From assembly GCF_014648555.1 (NCBI RefSeq), contig NZ_BMRI01000045.1:562-45218 (forward strand): a stretch of 44,657 bases of DNA, in the 5' to 3' direction. Under the pieces are notes generated by a model. The model made no database searches, was not told the DNA's origin, and saw only the letters and a list, made by a program, of their open reading frames with translations. The position numbers and the translations under genes are program-made. This DNA comes from Kitasatospora griseola (lineage in GTDB: Bacteria > Actinomycetota > Actinomycetes > Streptomycetales > Streptomycetaceae). This document shows, piece after piece, positions 29,011 through 36,600 of this stretch (position 1 is its first letter; each line of letters begins with the position of its first letter).

Positions 29011-29421
29011 ATGACACAGGCAGAGGTTCGCATTCAGGCTGTTTTCACCGTCGACCGCTGGGACGCGGTCGACGACGAACCCGTCGACGGCGGTCCGGTC
29101 ACCGGCCGGGCCGAGCTGGCCAAGACCTACACCGAGGGCGACGTGAAGGGCACCGCCGACGGCCACATGGTGACCACCCAGGGCCCCGGCGGGGCCGCCT
29201 ACGCGGCGCAGGAGCGCGTGGTGGGAACCATGGCCGGCCGCACCGGGACGTTCGTGCTGGAACACCGGGCGACCCAGGTTCCCGGGAGCGAGCCGGTGAC
29301 CTGGGCGGGCATCGTCCCCGGCTCCGGCACCGGCGAGCTGGCGGGCGTCGGCGGGGAGGGGACGCTCGGCCACGGCACGCTCGACCTGATGGTGCGGTTC
29401 CCGGCCGACCAGGCCGGCTGA
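29011..29421 (+). CDS. DUF3224-family protein (second copy)
   Basis: A 136-aa protein related to the copy at 27150-27542: it shows AVFTVDRWDAV, AKTYTEGDVKGTADG, YAAQERVVGTMAGRTGTFVLEH and GSGTGELAGVGGEG, the usual DUF3224 strand pattern. No signal peptide or membrane segment. It is transcribed divergently from the P450 and ends at a strong terminator. Two copies bracketing a P450 under a shared operator suggest a role tied to that enzyme or its product, for example binding a reactive metabolite (speculative). Confidence 0.83.
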   Translation: MTQAEVRIQAVFTVDRWDAVDDEPVDGGPVTGRAELAKTYTEGDVKGTADGHMVTTQGPGGAAYAAQERVVGTMAGRTGTFVLEHRATQVPGSEPVTWAGIVPGSGTGELAGVGGEGTLGHGTLDLMVRFPADQAG

Positions 29422-29438
29422 ACCCGGACAGGCCCCGG

Positions 29439-29479
29439 ACGGGCCCCGGACCCCCGGAAGTCGGGGGTCCGGGGCCCGT
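29439..29479. terminator. Very strong bidirectional terminator
   Basis: A perfect 18-bp stem pairs ACGGGCCCCGGACCCCCG (29439-29456) with its exact complement at 29462-29479, with a 5-nt loop GAAGT. It separates the convergent DUF3224 and phosphopantetheinyl transferase genes and can stop transcription from both sides. Confidence 0.88.
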
Positions 29480-29493
29480 TCCGCAGCGGCCGT

Positions 29494-30294
29494 TCAGTCG
29501 CAGCGGAGCCTGCGCGCGGGGCCCCGGCGCCAGGGGAAGCCGTGGTGCAGCAGGACCGCCTGCTCCCCCGCCGGGCCGTCCGGCTGCACCGCCACCGCCA
29601 CCAGGGCGTCCGGCCCCGCCTCGAAGCCCAGGAACCGCCAGCGGTCGGCCAGGTCGTCCTCGGGCGGGCGGAAGCCGACCACCCGGCCCGCGTCGTCCAG
29701 GGTGAAGGCGAACGAGTCCAGCGGTTGGGCGAGGCCGATCCCCCGCGCCTTGAGGTACGCCTCCTTCAGCGTCCACAGCCGCAGCGCCATCCTCGCGCGC
29801 GGCGGGCCCTCCTCCAGCGTCCGCAGCCAGTGCCGCTCCTCCGGGGCGAACGCCGCCGCGAGCACCTCGGTGTCCCGGGAGCGCCCGGTGGCCCGGGTGA
29901 GCCGCTCCACGTCGACGCCCACCCGGCCGCGGCGGGTCACCGCGAGCACGCAGAACCCGTCCGTGTGCGAGAGGTTGAAGTCCAGGTGCGGCCCGCCGCG
30001 AGGCAGGCCGCCCCGCGGCGGGAGCAGGTGCGGGCGGCCCAGCGGGGAGCGGGCGAGCGCCAGTTCCGCCTCGGGGATCCCGGTCTCCAGGGCCAGGCCC
30101 CGCCGGACCAGGGCGCGGGCGACCCGGTGCCGGCGGCGGTCCTCGGCGAACAGCAGCCGCTCCTCCGCCGCCCGCTCGCCGCGGTCGGACCAGTGGAGCG
30201 CGAGCGCGTCGGCGAGCGGCGGCGGCAGCGCCTCGTCCGGGCAGAGCCAGACCGTGACGGGGAGCCGCTCCGGCCCGGGCCGCGAGGCGTCCAC
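29494..30294 (-). CDS. Sfp-type 4'-phosphopantetheinyl transferase
   Basis: A 266-aa enzyme that transfers phosphopantetheine from CoA to the active-site serine of carrier proteins. Core motifs are DFNLSHTDGF, RVGVDVERL (Mg site, GVDxE) and RLWTLKEAYLKARGIGL (WxxKEAxxK). The two-lobed length fits the Sfp class that serves PKS and NRPS carrier domains. It starts 3 nt after the type II thioesterase stop with a GTG, as the last gene of the PKS operon, so it probably activates the large PKS, the LnmL-like ACP and possibly the carrier protein of the middle block. It ends at a strong terminator. Confidence 0.93.
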   Translation of the reverse strand: MDASRPGPERLPVTVWLCPDEALPPPLADALALHWSDRGERAAEERLLFAEDRRRHRVARALVRRGLALETGIPEAELALARSPLGRPHLLPPRGGLPRGGPHLDFNLSHTDGFCVLAVTRRGRVGVDVERLTRATGRSRDTEVLAAAFAPEERHWLRTLEEGPPRARMALRLWTLKEAYLKARGIGLAQPLDSFAFTLDDAGRVVGFRPPEDDLADRWRFLGFEAGPDALVAVAVQPDGPAGEQAVLLHHGFPWRRGPARRLRCD

Positions 30295-30297
30295 CGG

Positions 30298-31053
30298 TCA
30301 GCGTCCGGCGTGGGCCGGGGCCAGGCAGCCCCGCAGGGCGGCGAGGAACTCCTCGGAGTCCTTCAGGTAGAAGTGGTCCCCCGGGAAGACCCGCAGCCGG
30401 AAGTGACCGCTCGTCACCTCCCGCCACTCGCCGACCTCCTGGGGCGTCGCGAGCGGATCGCGGTCGCCGGTGAAGGCGTAGACGGGGCAGGTCAGCGCCG
30501 GGCCGCCGGCCTTCGGCAGGTACGTCTCGTTCAGCTCGAAGTCGGCCCGCAGGAACGGCAGGAAGAACCTGACCATCTCCCGCTGCCGGACGATCTCCGG
30601 CGGCGTGCCGCCCAGCCTGACCATCTCCGCGAGGAAGTCGTCGTCGCCCAGCTGCGACACCGGCGGGCGCCGGTCGGGCGCGTGCGGGGCCCGGCGGCCG
30701 GAGACCACCAGGGCCTCCGGTCCCGGCTCCCCCCGAAGGCGCAGGGCCCGGGCCGCCTCGTAGGCGATCACGGAGCCCAGGCTGTGCCCGAAGAACGCGT
30801 ACGGCCCGTCCAGGTGGGGGCGCAGGCCCTCGACCAGGTCCGCGATCAGGGGTTCCATCCGGGTGTGGGCGGTCTCGCGGATGCGGGACTCCCGGCCCGG
30901 GAGGACCACCGACACCACTTCCACGTCCTGCGCCACCTGCTCGCGCCACGGCCGGAAGAAGGCGCTGCCTCCACCGGCGTGGGCGAAGCAGAACAGTCGC
31001 AGCCGTGGGTCCGGCCCACTCCGCTGCGCAGGGCTGATCCAGGGGCCGGACAT
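30298..31053 (-). CDS. lnmN: Type II thioesterase
   Basis: A 251-aa alpha/beta-hydrolase of the GrsT/RifR class that removes stalled or wrong acyl groups from carrier proteins. LFCFAHAGGGSAFFRPW at the start and the nucleophile motif FFGHSLGSVIAYEAA (GxSxG) are characteristic; FTGDRDPLAT gives the Asp and PGDHFYL the His of the triad. Leinamycin's LnmN is a type II TE in the same neighbourhood, and the gene order J-K-L-M-N is reproduced here, hence the symbol. A 47-nt gap separates it from the HMGS-like gene. Start ATG 31053 has GGGAGACG upstream. Confidence 0.9.
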   Translation of the reverse strand: MSGPWISPAQRSGPDPRLRLFCFAHAGGGSAFFRPWREQVAQDVEVVSVVLPGRESRIRETAHTRMEPLIADLVEGLRPHLDGPYAFFGHSLGSVIAYEAARALRLRGEPGPEALVVSGRRAPHAPDRRPPVSQLGDDDFLAEMVRLGGTPPEIVRQREMVRFFLPFLRADFELNETYLPKAGGPALTCPVYAFTGDRDPLATPQEVGEWREVTSGHFRLRVFPGDHFYLKDSEEFLAALRGCLAPAHAGR

Positions 31054-31100
31054 CGTCTCCCTCTCTCCGTTCTCGTCCTGTCGTTCGGCGCCGGCCGCGT

Positions 31101-32357
31101 TCAGCGCCACTCGTACTGCCGGTGGTAGTCCTTCACCCCGGTGAAGGCGAGCATCTCCTTGCGGCCGCCCGCGCGGCGGGCGACGGCCTCCCAGCGCCCG
31201 CTGTCGATCGTCCGGTTCTGCACCGGCACCAGGCACTTCAGGTTCTCCTCCAGCAGCTCCGTGTACTCGGAGAACGCCAGGTCGGCGCGGTTCTCCAGGT
31301 GGGCGGCGATGCCCATGGCGGAGACCGTCGCGGCCGACTGCTCGTCCACCGTCCCGCTGAAGAACTCGGACGAGCAGCCCGACCCGTAGGAGAAGATCCC
31401 GACCCGGCCGGCCTCGGTGACCGCGCCGGAGTCCAGCAGGCTGGCGAGCGCCAGGTAGACGGAGCCGGAGCAGAGGTTGCCGACCGTCGAGGGGTAGCGC
31501 AGCGAGGGGGTGACCCGGCGGGCGAAGTCCTCCTGGAGGTCCGCGGCCGGGCGGCCGGACTCCCGCATCAGCTTGCGGTGGGCGGCCTTCACCAGCCCGG
31601 CGAACGGGGTGTGCATCACCAGGTGGTCGAAGGTGGTGGAGACGTCGGCCCCTTCGACCCGGCTGGCGTAGTCCGCGAAGCTGTTGCTCAGGCAGTCGAG
31701 GTAGGCGAACAGCGAGCGGTCGACGTCGGCGATGTCGAACCGCGGCGAGGGCCGGGCCGAGTCGAGCGTCTCGTAGCTGTAGTTGCCGAAGGCGCCGAGG
31801 TCCATGGCCATGACCCGGGGGTCGTCGCTCAGCAGGACGGCGGCGGCCCCGTGCCCGGCGGCCGGCTCCGAGTACTCGGCCGCCTCGTCGACGACGGCCA
31901 CGTCCGTCGCGATGACCAGGGCCTTGGCGCCCGGGGAGACGCCGGAGGCCAGGTAGCCGACGGCGGTCTGCACGGCGGCCGTCGCGCCGAAGCAGGCCTG
32001 CTTGACCTCGATCATCCGGCAGTTGCGGCTCAGGCCGAGGTACTTGTGCACGTAGGAGGAGACGGACTTGCTGTAGTCCACCCCGGACTCGGTGGAGGTC
32101 ACCAGGATCTCGATCCGGGCGCGCTCCTGCGGGCTGAGGGCGTCGACGACGGGCCGGGCGGCGTTCACCGCGTTGGTGACCGGGTCCTCGAAGGGCAGCC
32201 CGATCGAACGCCGGGTCATCATCAGGTTCTCGATCCGGGAGGGGTCGAGGCCCCGCCCCCGGAACAGCTCGGGCACCGTGATGGCGGCGAGCCCGCACCA
32301 CACGTTCAGGGCCTCGATCCCGTAGCCGGTCCGCCGGCTCCGCTCGGGCCCGGTCAC
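31101..32357 (-). CDS. lnmM: HMG-CoA-synthase homologue for beta-branching
   Basis: A 418-aa thiolase-fold enzyme. The catalytic triad of HMG-CoA synthases is visible: Glu in VTSTESGVDYS, Cys in VKQACFGATAAV and His in VMHTPFAGLV. In beta-branching it adds an acyl unit from a donor ACP to the beta-keto group of the PKS-bound chain. Here the donor should be propionyl on the LnmL-like ACP made by the LnmK-like enzyme (established for leinamycin). The GTG start overlaps the ACP stop by GTGA. The enoyl-CoA hydratase needed to dehydrate or decarboxylate the adduct (LnmF) is not in the window and is expected further right. Confidence 0.93.
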   Translation of the reverse strand: MTGPERSRRTGYGIEALNVWCGLAAITVPELFRGRGLDPSRIENLMMTRRSIGLPFEDPVTNAVNAARPVVDALSPQERARIEILVTSTESGVDYSKSVSSYVHKYLGLSRNCRMIEVKQACFGATAAVQTAVGYLASGVSPGAKALVIATDVAVVDEAAEYSEPAAGHGAAAVLLSDDPRVMAMDLGAFGNYSYETLDSARPSPRFDIADVDRSLFAYLDCLSNSFADYASRVEGADVSTTFDHLVMHTPFAGLVKAAHRKLMRESGRPAADLQEDFARRVTPSLRYPSTVGNLCSGSVYLALASLLDSGAVTEAGRVGIFSYGSGCSSEFFSGTVDEQSAATVSAMGIAAHLENRADLAFSEYTELLEENLKCLVPVQNRTIDSGRWEAVARRAGGRKEMLAFTGVKDYHRQYEWR

Positions 32358-32617
32358 CGCTGCTGCTCGCGACAGAGCAGGTCGACCATGGCCTCGATGT
32401 CGGGGACGTCGCTGAACTCGGACATCGGCGTGCTGATGCCGGTCCGCTCGATCAGCAGCCCGATGATCTCCACCCGGTCCACCGAGTCGGCCCCCAGGTC
32501 CTTCAAGTGGCGCTTGCCGCCGATGAGTTCCTCACTGACGCCGGGGAGGATGCTGCGCACGACCTCCCGGACGAGCCGTTCTGTCGCGGCCCGCTGCGGA
32601 TGTGGGGCGAGTGTCAC
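32354..32617 (-). CDS. lnmL: Stand-alone donor ACP for beta-branching
   Basis: An 87-aa acyl carrier protein. The attachment serine lies in DLGADSVDRVEIIGLL, and the sequence runs in the usual four-helix pattern to the C-terminus SDVPDIEAMVDLL. Position between the LnmK- and LnmM-like genes, with 4-nt overlaps on both sides (GTGA each), marks it as the ACP that receives the acyl unit from LnmK and presents it to the HMGS homologue. The GTG at 32617 is fixed by the overlap with the upstream stop. Confidence 0.92.
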   Translation of the reverse strand: MTLAPHPQRAATERLVREVVRSILPGVSEELIGGKRHLKDLGADSVDRVEIIGLLIERTGISTPMSEFSDVPDIEAMVDLLCREQQR

Positions 32618-33600
32618 TGCGATTCCTTCCGAGAGGGTCCGGTGGTGGTGCCGGTGGTCAGGGTGCGGGTGGTGCTGACGGCGATGACCCGGCCGGTGTC
32701 CCGGTCGCGGATCACCACGTCGGTGAGCTCGTCGCCCGGGTCGCCGCTCCGGCGCCGCGACGACGCGGTCAGGGTCAGCACGGTGTCCACGTCCGCGTTG
32801 CCCAGGTAGCAGATCTGCTGGTCCACGGCCGCGCGGCCGAGGAATCCGGCGTCCGTCCCGCCCCGCCGGCGCCACAGCGCCAGCAGCGCCTCGTCGACCA
32901 TCGCGAAGTAGGACGCGAAATACAGCAGTCCCACCCCGTTGACGTCGCGGACGACGTCGACCGGGTGCTCCACGGTCACCGTCCCGGGAACCGCCCGGTA
33001 GGCCGGATCGGCCGGATCGTGGAACGTCAGGTCGCGGCGGGCGCCCTGGTAGACCGCCCGCGGGGAGAACTGCTCGGGCAGCGGCGGCAGTGCCTCGTGC
33101 CGGAAACCCGGCGGGGAGGACTTCACCAGGCCCTGGTTGCTGCCCGGTGTGCCGCGGGCCACCCAGCGGTTGAAGTTCTCCACGTACAGGCAGTCCTCGC
33201 GCGGGGCGAGGTGGAACTCCGCCGGGTCCAGCGGGCGTTCGGCGTCCTGGCCGCCGCTCCGGCTCACCCGGTGCAGGGTGAGCACGGATTCACTGCCCTG
33301 GTCGTAGCAGCCGGAAACCACGTCGAGCCGGTCCCCGAAGCCGAGCAGGCGCGGGTGGAAGGAACGGCTGCCGCGCACCCGGAAGTAGTAGAACGCCAGA
33401 TAGGTGGGGTTGCCGGCGCCGTCGCTGGCGGTGAACACGTCCGTGCCGCCCAGCTCGCTGACCGTCTCCCAGGTGAAGTCGCCGAGCAGGCCCGGGAACA
33501 GGGAGCTCGGCCCGCACATCCCCGGCCGCACGGTGACGGTCCGGCGGACCTCCGGCAGCGCCTCGGCCGGCCGCCGGGGGCGGGTGATCGGTGTCGTCAT
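32614..33600 (-). CDS. lnmK: Bifunctional acyltransferase/decarboxylase, LnmK-like
   Basis: A 328-aa double-hot-dog-fold protein. In leinamycin LnmK takes methylmalonyl-CoA, transfers it to LnmL and decarboxylates it to propionyl-ACP, using a tyrosine as acyl acceptor. This protein keeps the typical RPGMCGPSSLFPGLLGDF start, the Tyr-rich YLAFYYFRVRG segment that should hold that tyrosine, RLLGFGDRL, and VNGVGLLYFASYFAMVDEAL in the second hot-dog. ATG 33600 is preferred because GAGGAG lies 10 nt upstream; ATG 33618 overlaps the PKS stop (ATGA) but has no ribosome binding site. It predicts a propionyl-derived (ethyl/propionyl-type) beta-branch rather than acetate-derived methyl. Confidence 0.93.
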   Translation of the reverse strand: MTTPITRPRRPAEALPEVRRTVTVRPGMCGPSSLFPGLLGDFTWETVSELGGTDVFTASDGAGNPTYLAFYYFRVRGSRSFHPRLLGFGDRLDVVSGCYDQGSESVLTLHRVSRSGGQDAERPLDPAEFHLAPREDCLYVENFNRWVARGTPGSNQGLVKSSPPGFRHEALPPLPEQFSPRAVYQGARRDLTFHDPADPAYRAVPGTVTVEHPVDVVRDVNGVGLLYFASYFAMVDEALLALWRRRGGTDAGFLGRAAVDQQICYLGNADVDTVLTLTASSRRRSGDPGDELTDVVIRDRDTGRVIAVSTTRTLTTGTTTGPSRKESQ

Positions 33601-33614
33601 CGGTGCAGTGCTCC

Positions 33615-36600
33615 TCATCGGGACGGGCCGGTCGCGGCGGCGGGGGTGTGCTGCGCGACGAAGGTCGCCAGGAGTTCGTTGACCTCCTTCGCGCTGGTCA
33701 GGCTCGGGAAGTGACCCGCGTCGGCGAGCTCGTGGTAGCGCGAGTCGGGGATCAGGCCGTGCAGCAGGTGCGCCGTCTTCAGCGGGATGACGGTGTCGTG
33801 ACGGCCCTGGAGGATCTGCGTCGGCACCGCGAGGTCCCCGAGGCGGCCCAGCAGATCGGGCTCGGCGGCGAACACGTCCAGGTACCGCAGCCCGGTGAGC
33901 GGATCCATGCTCTCGCAGCGCAGCAGCACCTCCTCGTGCCGGGCGCGCTCGGCCGCGAACCGGGCCGAGCCGCTGCGCCGCTCGACGTTGTCGAAGTCCT
34001 CCTGGACGACGACGGCGAGCCGGTTGACCTCCTCCGAGCGGTTGCCCAGCTTGTACGAACTGCCGATCAGCGTCAGCGAGGCGGTCGTGCCGGGGTGCCG
34101 CAGGGCGAAGGTCTGGGCGACCAGCCCGCCGAACGAGGCTCCGGCGACGTGGACCCGCTCCCGGACGCCCAGTTCGTCGAGCACCCGCCGGGCCAGGTCG
34201 GCGAGGCCCGCGTAGCTCAGGTCGTCCGCCAGCGTGGTCGCGCCGACCCCGGGGTGGTGCACGACGATCACCCGGTGACGGTCGGTCAGTTCGGCGAACT
34301 GCGGGCCGAACAGGCCCGCCCCGATGTTGAACGGCAGCATCATCAGCAGGACGGGGCCCTCGCCGGCGCTCCACACCTCGACCTCCCCGCCGGGCAGGCG
34401 CAGCAGGCTGTGCTCGATGTCCGGGGCGAATCCCCGCAGCACCGCCAGGGTCTCGTTGCGCGCCTCGTGGCCCTCGACCAGGGCCTCCCGGATGTCCCCG
34501 GGCACGTGCTCCGCAGGGTGGTAGTGGGCCAGCGCCGCATTGCCCGGGGCCTCGGCGTCCGGCGCCGCGAGCAGCAGGTCGCGGACGGCGCCCGGCCGGG
34601 CGAACAGCCCGGTCAGGCGGTCCGCGATGTCGTCGGCGGCCGCGTCGTCGAGACCGACCGGGACGGCGAGCCGGATCAGGCCCGCGTCCTGCGGGTCGGC
34701 GCTCAGGTGCGCGGCGGCCCGGATGCCGGTGTGCTGGTAGATCCAGGCCAGCGCGGCCGGGACGGGGTGCTCGACGCCCCGCAGCTGCGGCATCCGCGCC
34801 GTGTCGAGGAGGACGCAGTGGGTGGCGGTGCCCGGCACGACGGGCACGCCCGCGTCGGTGAGCCGCCGGTGCAGCGCGGCCACCCGGTGGACCCGCTCGC
34901 GCACCGACCGGACGGCCCACTCGCGGTCGCCCAGCGCCGCGGCGGCCAGCGCCCGGCCGGACCGGCCGACGCCCGGGCCGCGCAGGTTGACCCGCTCCCG
35001 CAGGTGGTGGGCGACCTCCGGGTCGTCGGTGGCGACGATCCCTCCGGTGTCCGTCCCGAAGTCCTTGCTCAGGCTCACGGTCGCGGCGTCGGCGAGCGCG
35101 AGGATCTCCTGCGCCACGTCGAACGGGTCCCGGCCCAGGTGCTCCGGCTCGGCCTCGGCGATCACCACGGCGTTGTCCAGCGCACGGGTGGCGTCGAGGA
35201 CCAGCCGTACGCCGTGACGGTCGGCCAGTTCCCGGACGGCGGTGAGGTTGGCGAGCGAGATCGCGGCCCCGCCCTGCGCGTTGGTGGAGACCTCGACGCA
35301 GCAGAACGCGATCCGGCCGGCGTGCTCGGCGAACCGGGCCGCCAGGTGCGCGAGGTCGAGGTCGCCCCGGAACGCCCCGCTCGGCGCGGTGCGCACCGCG
35401 ACCGGCTCGAAGCCGTTGTCCAGCAGGCTGAAGTACCAGGTCGGGAAGACCGAGTTGTGCAGCACCACCGGCCCGCGGGTGGGCCACGACCGGCACAGGG
35501 CCGCCTCGGCGTCCCGCCCGGAGGGCGTCGGCAGCACACAGGAGAACGGCAGCAGGTCGATGCCCCCCAGGATCTGACCGGGCACCAGGAGGGCGGCGCG
35601 GGACCGCAGTTGTCCGGTGCGTGCGGCGGTCAGCGCCGGGGACTGCTCGGCCCAGGAGTCGGTGATCAGGTCGTACTCCACCTCGTCCGCCGGGATGTGC
35701 AGCGGGTTCCAGCCGTGCGCGGCGAGCAACCGCTCGCGCCGCGCGACGGCCTCGTCGGCGGGGGCCTCATCGGCGGGGGCCCGACGCTCCGGGACGACCG
35801 GCGCGGGTGCGGCGACGACGGGGGCGGGCACGGACGCGGCCGGCGTGGGCGCGGGCGGGACGGGGGCCCCCTCTGGCCGGGCCTCGTCCGGCCGGGGCGC
35901 GTCCGGTCGGGGCGCGTCGACGGTCGGGTCCGCGATCATCAGGATCAGCCGGGAGACGTCGGTGCGGGCGGAGTCCGCCGGCTGGCACAGGTAGAGCGGG
36001 AGGTTGGTGGTGCGGAACTTGTTCTTGAAGCGGAAGTTGCCGTCGCCGGTGAAGATGCCCCGGGACCGCAGTTCCGCCAGGGCGGCCTCCACCTCGGGAG
36101 CGGCGTTCGGCGACTCGCAGATCTTGGCGCCGAAGCTGCCGCCGAAGCTGAAGACGGTGCTGCCCTCCGCCGCCGTCCGCTCGATGATCGCGACCACGGC
36201 GTAGTCCAGCCCGCCCAGCGGGGCGTCCTGCGGGTAGAACTCCAGGTCGAGCAGGTAGCCGGGCTCCGAGGGGATCTTCGTCACGATCACCGCGTTGACC
36301 ATGCGGTCGTCGACGTAGGTGAGGAACATCCGGTGGCGCGGCTGCAGCAGGCCCCGCCCGATCTCGTCGCGGACCGTGAAGACGTAGGGGTTGACCATCT
36401 CCTTGCCCTGGCCCCACTGGTCGATCATCTCGGTGATCGCCCGGTCGGTGGCAGGGTCGGAACCCACCCGGTACTCCACCGTGCGGCAGGCCCCGGCCTT
36501 CTCGAACTTGCCGATGATGTAGCGCAGCCGCGCCATCCGGCCGCCGGCCAGCGAGAAGTCCGTGATGTCGTCGAGCCGTTGCAGCGCCCCGAACGGCGTC

